DNA of 64,000 nt. It comes from Streptomyces sp. CA-210063 (GTDB taxonomy: Bacteria; Actinomycetota; Actinomycetes; Streptomycetales; Streptomycetaceae). The DNA lies in NCBI RefSeq assembly GCF_024612015.1, contig NZ_CP102512.1, positions 9,672,001-9,736,000 of the forward strand. The letters run 5' to 3'. The position numbers and the translations under genes were made by a program. The stretch's first letter is position 1. Each line of letters begins with the position of its first letter. The notes beneath the pieces are model-generated. The model had not been told where the DNA came from, made no database searches, and was given only the letters and a program-made list of their open reading frames with translations. This document shows, in pieces, positions 1 through 8,569 of the stretch.

Positions 1-1535
1 ATCAGCGCCGACAGGTCGTAGTCGGTGTCGTGGGCCGACTGCTTCCAGTGGACGAAGAAGCGCAGCAGTTGCCCGTCGACCGGTGACAGGGAGCCGCGCG
101 GCAGTACGCCGAGACCGGCCGCCGTCGCCTTCCCGCTCAGCGGCAGCGCGACGTCCAGGACGCCGGGGTCGACCAACAGGTGGTCCGGCGTCGGGAGCCG
201 GTGGCGTATTTCGGCGTCCAGGGCGGCGATCAGGCGCTCGCGCTCCGGCACCGGCACCGGCGGGCGCTGGTCGTCGGTGACCCAGGCGCCGCCGAGGCGG
301 TTGACGAAGACCCGGTGCTCCCCGGCGTCCCGGGAGCGGTTGTGGAGGTGTTCGCGCACCGACAGCACGAGCCGGCCGGAGACCTGCGGGGCCACCTCCT
401 CGGCGGCCACCACGACGGCGTCCCGCTCCTCCTGGGTGCGCGCCGTCCGCAGCAGCCGGTCCAGCGCGCGGAACAGCTTGCCGGGAGCGGACTTCAGCAG
501 CTTCACGGCACCGAGGACGTCGAACTCGTCGAGCAGCTTCTCGACCCGGCTGTCGAAGGACCGCGCCTCCTTCTCGCCCCGCGCGACGGCGAACACATCG
601 GCGGCGTGCGGCCAGCGCGGGTACTCGTGCGGGTGGAGACGCTCACCGAGCCGCTTGAACGGCTCGCGGTGCGCGTGCACATCGGCGAGCTTGGCCGGGT
701 TCGCCGCGATCACGGAGTCGAGTCCCGCGAGCAGTGCCCGGCGGACCGGCCGCGACAGCGCCCGGAACCGGGTCGGCTCCTGGAGGGACACGTCACCGTC
801 CGACAGCGCGCACGCCAGCCGGAGCACATCGGTGACGGTGTCCAGCAGCAGGTCCCCGCCGACACCGAGCCGGGCCTCGTTGACGACCGCACGGTTCTCC
901 CGGACCGGGACCACCTCGGGCTGCGGACCGTTCGCGCAGTGCCCGGCAAGGGTCTTGAGATCGCGCAGGTGCTCCTCGCCCAGTGGGGTGGTGCTGCCCG
1001 CCAATGCCAGGTACAGGGCGGTGAGTTCGTCGTCCAGGTCGCCGCCCAGGTGCACGACCGTCACGCGGTCGCCCGCCCCGGCGATCAGCTCGTCGTGGGC
1101 GGCCAGCATGTCGGCGTACGTGTGCTGGTACCTGCCGTATGCCGGGAGGGTGAGCAGGTCCACCACGCCTCGCACCATCTGGGCGATCGTGCTTTCCCGG
1201 GTCGTGTCGTCGCTGAGCGCCTGTGCGACGCACCGCATCCAGAACTCGTCGGTGTCGGGCACGTTCGCCGGGAAGTCGATGAAGTACGAGTTGTGCCGGA
1301 CGTGGTCGCCCACCATCTCGCGCACGGTGCGCAGCGCCCGTTTGGCGGTGTGCACGACCGCCGCCTCGGACAGCCCCGAGAGCTGCGCCAGCAACTCCGT
1401 CGAGAGCTTGAAGCCCACCGACATGAGCGCGGTGTCGAACTGGCGAGCCGCGGTGGCGCCTTCGCCGTTCGACCCCTTGGGGGCGGGCAGTCGGTGGGTG
1501 TGCCGGAGGACCAGCGATTCCAGACTCTGGGACAT
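1..1535 (-). CDS. TerD-type protein, N-terminal part (gene runs off the window)
   Basis: The frame reads leftward off the window, so only about 511 codons are present; the ATG at 1535 gives MSQSLESLVLRH. There is no signal peptide or membrane segment, and the region looks helical and rich in Leu and Arg. The last visible residues, HDTDYDLSALM, resemble the Asp-rich strand that opens TerD-type Ca-binding domains. Large Streptomyces proteins with a long helical region before such a domain are usually named TerD or tellurium-resistance family proteins. The diagnostic domain lies outside the window, so the family name is an inference. The TetR gene on the same strand ends 93 bases upstream; nothing recognisable lies in that gap. 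Confidence 0.6.
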   Translation of the reverse strand, partial: MSQSLESLVLRHTHRLPAPKGSNGEGATAARQFDTALMSVGFKLSTELLAQLSGLSEAAVVHTAKRALRTVREMVGDHVRHNSYFIDFPANVPDTDEFWMRCVAQALSDDTTRESTIAQMVRGVVDLLTLPAYGRYQHTYADMLAAHDELIAGAGDRVTVVHLGGDLDDELTALYLALAGSTTPLGEEHLRDLKTLAGHCANGPQPEVVPVRENRAVVNEARLGVGGDLLLDTVTDVLRLACALSDGDVSLQEPTRFRALSRPVRRALLAGLDSVIAANPAKLADVHAHREPFKRLGERLHPHEYPRWPHAADVFAVARGEKEARSFDSRVEKLLDEFDVLGAVKLLKSAPGKLFRALDRLLRTARTQEERDAVVVAAEEVAPQVSGRLVLSVREHLHNRSRDAGEHRVFVNRLGGAWVTDDQRPPVPVPERERLIAALDAEIRHRLPTPDHLLVDPGVLDVALPLSGKATAAGLGVLPRGSLSPVDGQLLRFFVHWKQSAHDTDYDLSAL

Positions 1536-1628
1536 CCCCGGATGATCGCAGAGGTGTACGAGCCGGCGCACAGGAGTTTTCGCGCCCGGCAGGCCCCGCT
1601 GCCCGCGCCCAGGCCTCACGTTCCGCCG

Positions 1629-2246
1629 CTAGACCTCCGCGTACGCCTCCAGCCTGCGTCGTGCGTGAGCGAGGAAGCCGGCGAGCGCCAGCTCGAAGGC
1701 CGCGTCCGCGCGGCCGTCGCCGGCCGCGTCCAGGGCCTCCGCCAGGCGGGGCGCGGCCGACTCGTCGGTGATCTCCCACATCGCCACGGGGGCGGCGAGG
1801 TCCAGGGCCGAGCCCAGGACGACGTTCTCCAGGGCGACCAGCACCGGCATCACGTCCGGGAGGGGGAAGCCCGCGTCGAGAAGCAGACCGACGGCCCGCT
1901 CGTACTGTTCGAGGACGCGCGGGGCCCGGACCGGGGAGGTCATCAGTAGGGGGATGGCCCGGGGGTGGGCCGCGAAGGCCGCCCGGTAGGAGCGCGCCCA
2001 GGCCGCGAGGGCCTCGTCCCAGGGGTGGAGGTCGAGGGCGGAGACGTCGATGCCCTCCGCGACCCGCTCGCGCAGCAGTTCCACGATGCCGTCCCGGCCG
2101 TCCACGTGGTGGTACACCGAGCCGGTCTGCACCCCGAGCCGCCGCGCGATCTGCGGCACGCTGAACTCGCCCTGCGCGTCGACGAGTTCCAGCGCGGTGG
2201 TGGTGATGCGCTCCCTGTCGAGCAGGGGTGTGCGCGGCCGTCCCAT
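1629..2246 (-). CDS. TetR family transcriptional regulator
   Basis: 205 residues, the usual TetR length. Residues about 8-55 form the N-terminal DNA-binding domain (LLDRERITTTALELVDAQG, then a helix-turn-helix with QIARRLGVQTGSVYHHVDGR). The C-terminal half is a helical ligand-binding and dimerisation domain. It is divergent from the APC permease and amidohydrolase genes. A 21-base near-perfect dyad between the two starts is the probable operator, so it most likely represses itself and that operon. The ligand is unknown; an amino acid or a product of the amidohydrolase is a reasonable guess from context only. Confidence 0.9.
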   Translation of the reverse strand: MGRPRTPLLDRERITTTALELVDAQGEFSVPQIARRLGVQTGSVYHHVDGRDGIVELLRERVAEGIDVSALDLHPWDEALAAWARSYRAAFAAHPRAIPLLMTSPVRAPRVLEQYERAVGLLLDAGFPLPDVMPVLVALENVVLGSALDLAAPVAMWEITDESAAPRLAEALDAAGDGRADAAFELALAGFLAHARRRLEAYAEV

Positions 2247-2302
2247 GGTGTCCGTCCCCTCCGGGGTCTTCCCAGTAGTCCGAGACGAAGGCTACATTGC
2301 GA

Positions 2303-2323
2303 AAACCGAAAGCCTTTAGGTTT
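2303..2323. promoter_or_regulatory. Candidate TetR operator, 21-base dyad
   Basis: The site reads AAACC-g-AAAG-c-CTTT-a-GGTTT. The two 10-base arms match at 9 of 10 positions around a central base. It lies between the divergent TetR and APC permease genes, 57 bases from the regulator start and 70 from the permease start. A possible minus-10 for the permease, TACATT, lies at 2293-2298, so bound repressor would cover the start of transcription. Size, symmetry and position are typical of TetR operators; assignment to this TetR is by context. Confidence 0.7.
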
Positions 2324-2392
2324 ACCGGCTCAGGTCACCCCCGCACGCCCGGTACGCTCGTCCCTGCCCGCAGCCAGAAGGGCTTTCCCCTC

Positions 2393-3874
2393 ATGACTGT
2401 CACCCCAGACGCCACCGGCGCCGCCCCCGCCGAGAGCGCCGCCTCCCCGGCGCCCTCCCTCCGCACCGGCTCGCTCGGCACCACCGACATCGCCTTCTTC
2501 GTCGTCTCCGCCGCCGCCCCGCTCACGGTGATGGCCGGCGTCGCCCCGCTCGCCGTCCTGATGGGCGGCATCGGCGCCCCCGTCGGCTATCTGCTCGCCG
2601 GCCTCACGCTCGCCGTCTTCGCCGTCGGCTTCACCACCATGAGCCGCCATGTCCGCAACGCCGGCGCCTTCTACGCGTACATCAGGCGCGGCCTCGGCCG
2701 CCGGGCCGGCATCGGCGCCGCGCTGCTCGCGCTGATCGGCTACAACGCCATGGAGATCGGCGTCTACGGCCTCCTCGGCACCGCCACCCGCGACACCGCC
2801 CGCGCCCTGTTCGGCGCCGACATCCCCTGGCTGCCCGTCTCCCTCGCGGGCCTGCTGCTCATCGGCTACGCCGGCTACCGGTCCATCGACTTCGGCGCCA
2901 AGCTCCTCGGCGTGCTGCTCGTCGCCGAGACCGGCATCCTCGTGCTGCTCGCCGGGGGAGTGCTGGTCAAGGGCGGTGCAGACGGCCTCTCCCTCGCCTC
3001 CTTCGCCCCCGGCAACGTCATGGTGTCCGGCATGGTGGCCGTGCTGGCCTTCGCGTTCGCCGCGTTCACCGGCTTCGAGTCGACCGCCATCTACCGCCGC
3101 GAGGCCCGCGACCCGGCCCGCACGGTGCCCCGCGCCACCTACCTCGCCATCGGCTTCCTCGGCCTGTTCTACGCCTTCATCGTGTGGACCGTGATCCAGG
3201 CCTTCGGCGACGCGCAGGTCATCGCGGCGGCCGGCGCGAACCCCGCCGACCTGTTCTTCTCCGCCATCACGACGTACGTCGGCTCCTGGGCGGCCGACGT
3301 GATGCGCGTCCTCATCGTCACCAGCGTCCTCGCCTCCCTCCTCGCCTTCCACAACGCCATCAACCGCTACGGCCTCGCCCTCGCCGAGGAGGGGATTCTC
3401 CCGAAGGCGCTGGCCCGTGTGCACCCACGCCACCGCTCCCCGTACGTCGCGGGCCTCGCCCAGACCGTTCTCGGCGCGATCATCGTCCTCGGCTTCGCCG
3501 CGGCCGGCGCCGACCCGTACATGCAACTGCTGCTGTGGGTGAATACCCCCGGCATGCTCGCCCTGATGCTGCTGCAACTGCTCGCCGCGCTCGCCGTGCC
3601 CTTCTACTTCCGGCGCGTCACCCACACCGAGGGCACCCTGCGCACGGTCGTCGCTCCCGTCGTCGCGGCGGTGCTCCTGGCCGGTGCCATCGTCCTGGTC
3701 GTCACCCACCTCGACCAGTTCACCGGCGCCTCGACCACCGTCAACACCTTCCTCGCGGCCCTCGTGCCGACCGTCCTCGTCATCGGCCTCGTACTCGCCC
3801 GATGGCTGCGCCGCGCCCGCCCCGAGGTCTACGCGAACTTCGCCGCCGAGCCACCGGCCGACGCCGACGCCTGA
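2393..3874 (+). CDS. APC family amino acid permease
   Basis: 493 residues with about 12 hydrophobic segments, an integral membrane transporter. The N-terminal motif (GTTDIAFFVVSAAAPLT, then GAPVGYLLAGLTLAVFAVGF and MSRHVRNAGAFYAYIRRGLG) is the APC-superfamily signature around TM1-TM3. I chose the ATG at 2393; an in-frame start at 2297 would begin inside the operator dyad region and make a hydrophilic extension not seen in the family. The amidohydrolase gene follows 51 bases later on the same strand, suggesting uptake and hydrolysis of one substrate under the divergent TetR. The substrate cannot be told from sequence. Confidence 0.9.
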   Translation: MTVTPDATGAAPAESAASPAPSLRTGSLGTTDIAFFVVSAAAPLTVMAGVAPLAVLMGGIGAPVGYLLAGLTLAVFAVGFTTMSRHVRNAGAFYAYIRRGLGRRAGIGAALLALIGYNAMEIGVYGLLGTATRDTARALFGADIPWLPVSLAGLLLIGYAGYRSIDFGAKLLGVLLVAETGILVLLAGGVLVKGGADGLSLASFAPGNVMVSGMVAVLAFAFAAFTGFESTAIYRREARDPARTVPRATYLAIGFLGLFYAFIVWTVIQAFGDAQVIAAAGANPADLFFSAITTYVGSWAADVMRVLIVTSVLASLLAFHNAINRYGLALAEEGILPKALARVHPRHRSPYVAGLAQTVLGAIIVLGFAAAGADPYMQLLLWVNTPGMLALMLLQLLAALAVPFYFRRVTHTEGTLRTVVAPVVAAVLLAGAIVLVVTHLDQFTGASTTVNTFLAALVPTVLVIGLVLARWLRRARPEVYANFAAEPPADADA

Positions 3875-3925
3875 CCCTCGCCCCAGCCGACCGCCGCGCC
3901 TCGCCCCCTCGGAGGAGACCTCTCC

Positions 3926-5497
3926 ATGCCCACCGCCGACCTCGTGATCACCGGCGCCCACGTCCGCACCCTCGACCCGGAGCGGCCGTACGCCACCGCG
4001 GTCGCCGTACGCGACGGCCTGATCGCCGCCGTGGGTGAGGCGGCGGACGTACGGGACTGGCGCGGGCCCGGCACCGAGGTCGTGGACCTGGGCGGCGGCC
4101 GGCTGGTGCCCGGCCTGGTGGACAGCCACAGCCACCCCGTGTGGGGCCTGGACATGGCCACCGGCATCGACCTGACCGCCGTACGCGACCTCGACGGACT
4201 GCGCGCCGCGCTCACCGCGGGGCAACGCACCGACGGCTGGGTCATCGGCTACGGCCTGGACCACAACGTCTTCGGCGGCCGGCCCGTCGACCGCGCCCTC
4301 GTCGAGGACGTCCTCGAGGGCGCGCCCGCCTTCCTCCGTCTGTACGACGGCCACTCCGCCCTCGTCAGCGGGGCCGCGCTGAAGGCCGCCGACATCACCG
4401 GGCCGCGCGCCTTCGCCCAGCGCTCGCACATCGCGGTGGACGCCGACGGGCGGCTGACCGGCCACCTCGTCGAGCATGCCGCCATGGCACTCGTCGAGCC
4501 CGTCATGCCCCGGCCGTCGTACACCGAACGCCGCGTCCGGCTGGCCGAGTTGCTGGGCGGGATGGCGGCCACCGGCCTCACCGGGGCCCATGTCATGGAC
4601 CTCGGCGACCTCGACCTGGTGGGCGCGGTCGCCGAGGAGTCGGTGCTGCCGCTGCGGCTGCGCTTCGCACCCTGGTGCATGCCCGGCGCCGACGCGGACG
4701 ACCTGGCGGAACTCCTGGCACTGCAGGGCCGGGGCGGACGGCACTGGCAGGTCGGCGGGGTGAAGTTCTTCATGGACGGCACCGTCGAGGGCGGCACCGC
4801 CTGGCTGGACCATCCCGACTGCCACGGCCAGGGCACCGACGCGTTCTGGCCCGACCCGGCGGCGTACAGCTCCGCCGTACGGGAGCTGCACCGGGCCGGG
4901 GTGCGTACGGCGACCCATGCGATCGGGGACGCGGCCGTGCGCCATGTTCTCGACACCGTCGCCTCGCTGGGGCCCGGCGGGCGGCTCGCGCACCGGGTGG
5001 AGCACATCGAGTCGGTGCCGGACGATCTGGTGGCCCGGTTCGCCGAGGTGGGCGTGATCGCGTCCATGCAGCCGCCGCACACCGGCTTCACACGGGCCGA
5101 TCTGTCCGACGAGTGGTCCGTGCGGCTCGGTGAGGAGCGGGCCGTGCGGGCTTGGCGACTGCGTGATCTGCGGGACGCGGGTGCGGTCGTCGCGCTCGGG
5201 TCGGACTGGCCGATCGCCCACCATGACGCCCGCGGCGTTCTGGCGACGGCCCGTGCGCCGCGCGGCGCCGCGGCGTCCCGGGCGGGGCTGACCGGGATCC
5301 AGGCGCTGGAGGGCTGCACGACTCACGCGGCGCTGGCCGCCGGCGAGGGGGCCGTCGGCGGGCGTATCGCCGTCGGCTTCCGGGCGGATCTCACGGCCTT
5401 GGGGCTCGACCCTGTGGAAGCGCCCGCCGATGAAGTCGCCGCGGCGCCGGTGCTTCTCACTGTGACAGGGGGACACGTCGTCCACCGGGGGCTCTGA
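3926..5497 (+). CDS. Amidohydrolase family 3 protein (YtcJ-like)
   Basis: 523 residues, cytosolic, preceded by a GGAGGA ribosome site. A small N-terminal beta domain (residues 1-60) leads to the metal motif DSHSHP with His68 and His70. Further family marks are the lysine in [10 protein letters not shown], His in [17 protein letters not shown] and the Asp of GSDWPI. This is the metal-dependent TIM-barrel amidohydrolase fold of the YtcJ/exoenzyme-regulatory AepA group, whose substrates are mostly unknown N-acyl or amide compounds. It is probably co-transcribed with the permease upstream. The 3' end runs into a Streptomyces dispersed repeat and a paaK remnant. Confidence 0.9.
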   Translation: MPTADLVITGAHVRTLDPERPYATAVAVRDGLIAAVGEAADVRDWRGPGTEVVDLGGGRLVPGLVDSHSHPVWGLDMATGIDLTAVRDLDGLRAALTAGQRTDGWVIGYGLDHNVFGGRPVDRALVEDVLEGAPAFLRLYDGHSALVSGAALKAADITGPRAFAQRSHIAVDADGRLTGHLVEHAAMALVEPVMPRPSYTERRVRLAELLGGMAATGLTGAHVMDLGDLDLVGAVAEESVLPLRLRFAPWCMPGADADDLAELLALQGRGGRHWQVGGVKFFMDGTVEGGTAWLDHPDCHGQGTDAFWPDPAAYSSAVRELHRAGVRTATHAIGDAAVRHVLDTVASLGPGGRLAHRVEHIESVPDDLVARFAEVGVIASMQPPHTGFTRADLSDEWSVRLGEERAVRAWRLRDLRDAGAVVALGSDWPIAHHDARGVLATARAPRGAAASRAGLTGIQALEGCTTHAALAAGEGAVGGRIAVGFRADLTALGLDPVEAPADEVAAAPVLLTVTGGHVVHRGL

Positions 5498-5518
5498 GCC
5501 GGCGCCGTGGGACTGCCG

Positions 5519-5590
5519 GCCGGTTCTTGGCCGCGCGTTGTCCGTGGCTGGTCGCGCAGTTCCCCGCGCCCCTGGGGGTGGCTGCCGTGG
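5519..5590. repeat. Streptomyces dispersed intergenic repeat, copy 1
   Basis: Contains GGCTGGTCGCGCAGTTCCCC followed by GCGCCCCTG, the core of an intergenic repeat common in Streptomyces genomes. Related copies in this window are at 9796-9905, 36470-36545 and 50153-50225. It fills the space after the amidohydrolase stop and abuts the decayed paaK fragment. Confidence 0.65.
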
Positions 5591-5613
5591 CGGCCGTCGC
5601 CGAGGGGATCGAC

Positions 5614-5766
5614 TACGGCATGGATGCCCGTCCGCTCCTCGATCTCCCGGCGCATCTCCTCCGTCCACGGCTCGGCCTCGAAGATGCCCACCCGCAGGGA
5701 CGTGGAGCGCGGGTCGACGCCCTGCTTCTCGAACTCGTCGAGCAGCGTGAGCATGCAGGAGGGGGT
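5614..5766 (-). pseudogene. paaK: Remnant of phenylacetate-CoA ligase (paaK)
   Basis: About 51 codons on the minus strand read [20 protein letters not shown], then [20 protein letters not shown], then [11 protein letters not shown]. This is recognisable as the middle of PaaK, where the family usually has [13 protein letters not shown] and [13 protein letters not shown]; a Tyr is replaced by Cys and a Gly by Glu. PaaK is about 430 residues; everything before and after this piece is missing, and the downstream side runs straight into a dispersed repeat. PaaK makes phenylacetyl-CoA, the substrate of the PaaABCE epoxidase encoded next door in the opposite direction. The ligase must therefore come from elsewhere or the pathway is impaired. 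Confidence 0.8.
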
Positions 5767-5869
5767 CGGCTCCTCTGCGAGGTCGACCCCGGCGGCGGTA
5801 CGGGACACGTCCGTGTCCTGTGATCCGTATCCAGGTCTTGCCCGCCCGGTCGAAGCGCGTCACACTGGT

Positions 5870-5887
5870 ACCGAACGAATGGTCGGT
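5870..5887. promoter_or_regulatory. Candidate PaaR-type operator upstream of paaA
   Basis: ACCGAACGAATGGTCGGT has perfect 5-base arms ACCGA and TCGGT, and ACCGAACGAATGGT departs by one base from the ACCGnnCGnnCGGT core I recall for actinobacterial PaaR (TetR-family) sites. It ends 16 bases before the paaA start, so it would overlap the 5' end of the transcript. No paaR gene is in the window. Confidence 0.5.
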
Positions 5888-5903
5888 TGGGAAGCTGGTA
5901 GCG

Positions 5904-6896
5904 ATGACGACGACAGACTCCGCCGGGGCGCCGTCCCAGGACCCCGAGGACACCCCGGACGCGCTGCGGGAGCACTTCGACGCGACGATCGCGCGGGACC
6001 AGCGGATCGAGCCGCGCGACTGGATGCCGGAGGGCTATCGCCGGACGCTCGTCCGGCAGATCGCGCAGCACGCGCACTCGGAGATCATCGGCATGCAGCC
6101 GGAGGGCGAGTGGATCACCCGGGCCCCCTCGCTGCGCCGCAAGGCGATCCTCTTCGCGAAGGTCCAGGACGAGGCGGGCCACGGGCTGTATCTGTACTCG
6201 GCGGCGGAGACCCTCGGCGCGGACCGTGCGGACCTGACCCGGCGACTGATCGAGGGCCGTCAGAAGTACTCCTCGATCTTCAACTACCCGACGGAGAGCT
6301 TCGCCGACGTGGGTGTCATCGGCTGGTTCGTGGACGGCGCGGCGATCTGCAACCAGGTGCCGCTGTGCCGGAGTTCGTACGGTCCGTACGCACGCGCGAT
6401 GGTGCGGATCTGCAAGGAGGAGTCGTTCCATCAGCGACAGGGCTACGAGTTGCTGCTGACGATGATGCGCGGCACCGAGGCACAACGGGCGATGGTCCAG
6501 GACGCGGTGGACCGCTGGTGGTGGCCGTCGCTGATGATGTTCGGCCCGCCCGACGACGCCTCGCCCAACTCGGCGCAGTCCATGGCCTGGAAGATCAAGC
6601 GGCACTCCAATGACGAGCTGCGGCAGCGCTTCGTCGACATGACCGTCCCGCAGGCCCAGAAGCTCGGCGTCACGCTCCCCGACCCGGACCTGCGCTGGAA
6701 CGAGGAGCGCGGCCGCCACGACTTCGGCACCCCCGACTGGGCCGAGCTGAAGCGCGTGATCAGCGGCGACGGACCGTGCAACGACCAGCGGATGGAACGG
6801 CGGCGGACCGCCCACGAAGAGGGCACCTGGGTGCGCGAGGCGGCCACCGCCCACGCGGCCAAGCAGAGCGAGCGAGCCCGGAAGGGGGCGGCATGA
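5904..6896 (+). CDS. paaA: Phenylacetyl-CoA 1,2-epoxidase catalytic subunit PaaA
   Basis: 330 residues, the usual length. PaaA is the di-iron oxygenase subunit that turns phenylacetyl-CoA into the ring 1,2-epoxide, in complex with PaaB, PaaC and the reductase PaaE. The two iron-ligand segments are visible as [13 protein letters not shown] and [13 protein letters not shown]. The start is set by homology at the ATG at 5904; an in-frame start at 5820 would place extra residues through the operator. It is the first gene of paaABCDE and overlaps paaB by ATGA. The family assignment is secure. Confidence 0.96.
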   Translation: MTTTDSAGAPSQDPEDTPDALREHFDATIARDQRIEPRDWMPEGYRRTLVRQIAQHAHSEIIGMQPEGEWITRAPSLRRKAILFAKVQDEAGHGLYLYSAAETLGADRADLTRRLIEGRQKYSSIFNYPTESFADVGVIGWFVDGAAICNQVPLCRSSYGPYARAMVRICKEESFHQRQGYELLLTMMRGTEAQRAMVQDAVDRWWWPSLMMFGPPDDASPNSAQSMAWKIKRHSNDELRQRFVDMTVPQAQKLGVTLPDPDLRWNEERGRHDFGTPDWAELKRVISGDGPCNDQRMERRRTAHEEGTWVREAATAHAAKQSERARKGAA

Positions 6897-7231
6897 CCGG
6901 CACGAACGACGGTACCGGCGCGCACGACGGTGGCGCGGCCCGCACGAACAAGGGCGACTGGCCGCTGTACGAGGTCTTCGTACGCGGCAAGCGCGGCCTG
7001 AACCACGTCCACGTGGGTTCCCTGCACGCCGCCGACGACACCATGGCCCTCACCCACGCCCGCGACCTGTACACCCGCCGCAACGAGGGCGTTTCCCTCT
7101 GGGTCGTGCGCTCGGAACACATCACCGCCTCCACCCGCGACGAGAAGGACCCCTTCTTCGAGCCCAGCGCCGACAAGGTGTACCGCCACCCCACGTTCTA
7201 CGACATCCCCGACGAAGTCCCGCACATCTGA
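6893..7231 (+). CDS. paaB: Phenylacetyl-CoA epoxidase subunit PaaB
   Basis: 112 residues. PaaB is the small bridging subunit of the epoxidase and has no catalytic residues of its own. Recognisable parts are [20 protein letters not shown], the ARDLYTRR segment, [10 protein letters not shown] and the tail [18 protein letters not shown]. Its ATG overlaps the paaA stop by ATGA, so translation is probably coupled. It has a Thr/Gly/Asp-rich N-terminal tail of about 20 residues. Confidence 0.95.
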   Translation: MTGTNDGTGAHDGGAARTNKGDWPLYEVFVRGKRGLNHVHVGSLHAADDTMALTHARDLYTRRNEGVSLWVVRSEHITASTRDEKDPFFEPSADKVYRHPTFYDIPDEVPHI

Positions 7232-7241
7232 GGAGCAGGGC

Positions 7242-8069
7242 ATGAGTGACGACCACGTCTACCTGACCCTCGCCGAGGGACACGAGGACGACGCCCGCTG
7301 GGCGTACGGCACCGGCTTCGAGGACCCCCTGCACGGCGTGGACACCACCGTGCCCGAGGGCGTCGACGTCCAGGAACTGGCCGCCACCTGTGTGGCGTTG
7401 GCCGACGACGCCCTGGTCCTGGCCCAGCGGCTCGCCGAGTGGACCACCCGCGCCCCCGAGCTGGAGGAGGAGGTCGCCCTCGCCAACATCGGCCTCGACC
7501 TCCTCGGCCAGGCCCGTCTGTTGTACTCCCGCGCCGGGCAGGTCGACGGCACCGGGCGCGACGAGGACGCGTACGCCTACTTCCGGGACGCCGACGACTT
7601 CCGCAACGTACGCCTCGCCGAACTCCCGGGCGGAGACTTCGCGTTCTCGATCGTCCGGCTGCTGGTGCTGTCCAGCTGGCGCCTCGCGCACTTCGAGCGG
7701 CTGGCGGAGCATCCCGACCAGGTGCTCGCGGCGATCGCCGCGAAGGGGGTCAAGGAGCTGACGTACCACCGGCAGTACGCCGCCGAGTGGGCGGTACGCC
7801 TGGGCGACGGCACGGAGGAGTCGCACCGGCGGATGCGCAAGGCGATGGAGCAAGTCGCCCCGTACTTCGGCGAGTTGTTCACCGCCTGCGACGTACGGGA
7901 CGAGGTCGCCGCCGTGCTTCGCCAGGTCACCGAGGCGGCAGGGCTGCCCATGCCGGTGTACCGGCCGCTGCCGGGCGCGGGCCGGGGCGGCGACCACACC
8001 GAGCATCTCGCGCCGCTCCTCGCCGAGTTGCAGAGCGTGGCCCGTGCCCACCCGGAGGCGACATGGTGA
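7242..8069 (+). CDS. paaC: Phenylacetyl-CoA epoxidase subunit PaaC
   Basis: 275 residues, all-helical ferritin-like fold. PaaC pairs with PaaA as the structural partner; it is related to the catalytic subunit but is not the active oxygenase. Seen here: ALADDALVLAQRLAEWTTRA, ANIGLDLLGQARLLYSRAGQ, DEDAYAYFRD and KELTYHRQYAAEWAVRLGDG. It starts 10 bases after paaB behind a GAGGAG site and overlaps paaD by 7 bases. Confidence 0.95.
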   Translation: MSDDHVYLTLAEGHEDDARWAYGTGFEDPLHGVDTTVPEGVDVQELAATCVALADDALVLAQRLAEWTTRAPELEEEVALANIGLDLLGQARLLYSRAGQVDGTGRDEDAYAYFRDADDFRNVRLAELPGGDFAFSIVRLLVLSSWRLAHFERLAEHPDQVLAAIAAKGVKELTYHRQYAAEWAVRLGDGTEESHRRMRKAMEQVAPYFGELFTACDVRDEVAAVLRQVTEAAGLPMPVYRPLPGAGRGGDHTEHLAPLLAELQSVARAHPEATW

Positions 8070-8569
8070 CGACCCTGACCGACGCGCGGCACCCCCGGCA
8101 CATCGCCGAGCAGGTGCCGGACCCCGAACTGCCCATGCTGACGCTCGCCGACCTGGGTGTTCTGCGGGACGTGGAGTTGACCGAGGACGGCACGGTGGTC
8201 GCGAGCCTGACCCCGACCTACTCGGGCTGCCCGGCCATGGCCGAGATGCGCGCCGACGTGGCCGCGCGGTTGCGTGCCGCCGGCTATGAACGGGTGGAGA
8301 TCCGCACGGTCCTCAACCCGCCCTGGACCACCGACTGGATCACCGAAACCGGCCGTCGCACACTCACCGAACACGGCATCGCCCCACCCGGAGTGGCTCC
8401 CCGAGGCCCGGTCCCCCTCGCGCTGTCGCCGACCCGGCGCACGGTGGCCTGCCCCCGCTGCGGCTCGGCGGACACCGAGGAGACCTCCCGCTTCGCCGCC
8501 ACGCCCTGCAAGGCCCTGTGGCGCTGCCGCGCCTGCCGCGAGCCGTTCGAGTACGTCAAGGAGATCTGA
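8063..8569 (+). CDS. paaD: PaaD, epoxidase assembly factor (DUF59 plus zinc ribbon)
   Basis: 168 residues. The N-terminal DUF59/MIP18 domain (VPDPELPMLTLADLGVLRDV, TPTYSGCPAM) belongs to the family used in iron-sulfur assembly. The C-terminal end carries four cysteines as CPRCGS and CRACREPFEYVKEI, a zinc-ribbon-like motif. PaaD is thought to mature the iron centre of the epoxidase system. The ATG lies inside the end of paaC, and its stop overlaps the paaE ATG (TGATG), so the three genes are translationally linked. Confidence 0.93.
   Translation: MVTTLTDARHPRHIAEQVPDPELPMLTLADLGVLRDVELTEDGTVVASLTPTYSGCPAMAEMRADVAARLRAAGYERVEIRTVLNPPWTTDWITETGRRTLTEHGIAPPGVAPRGPVPLALSPTRRTVACPRCGSADTEETSRFAATPCKALWRCRACREPFEYVKEI

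Noticed and set aside
180..1949. Long plus-strand frame over the TerD-type gene
   Set aside because: Antisense to a frame with coherent homology; no ribosome site or motif.
2330..5953. A 1207-codon minus-strand open frame
   Set aside because: Antisense to the APC permease and amidohydrolase; repetitive Gly/Glu/Asp sequence without domains. Only the separate paaK-like piece at 5614-5766, in another frame, is meaningful.
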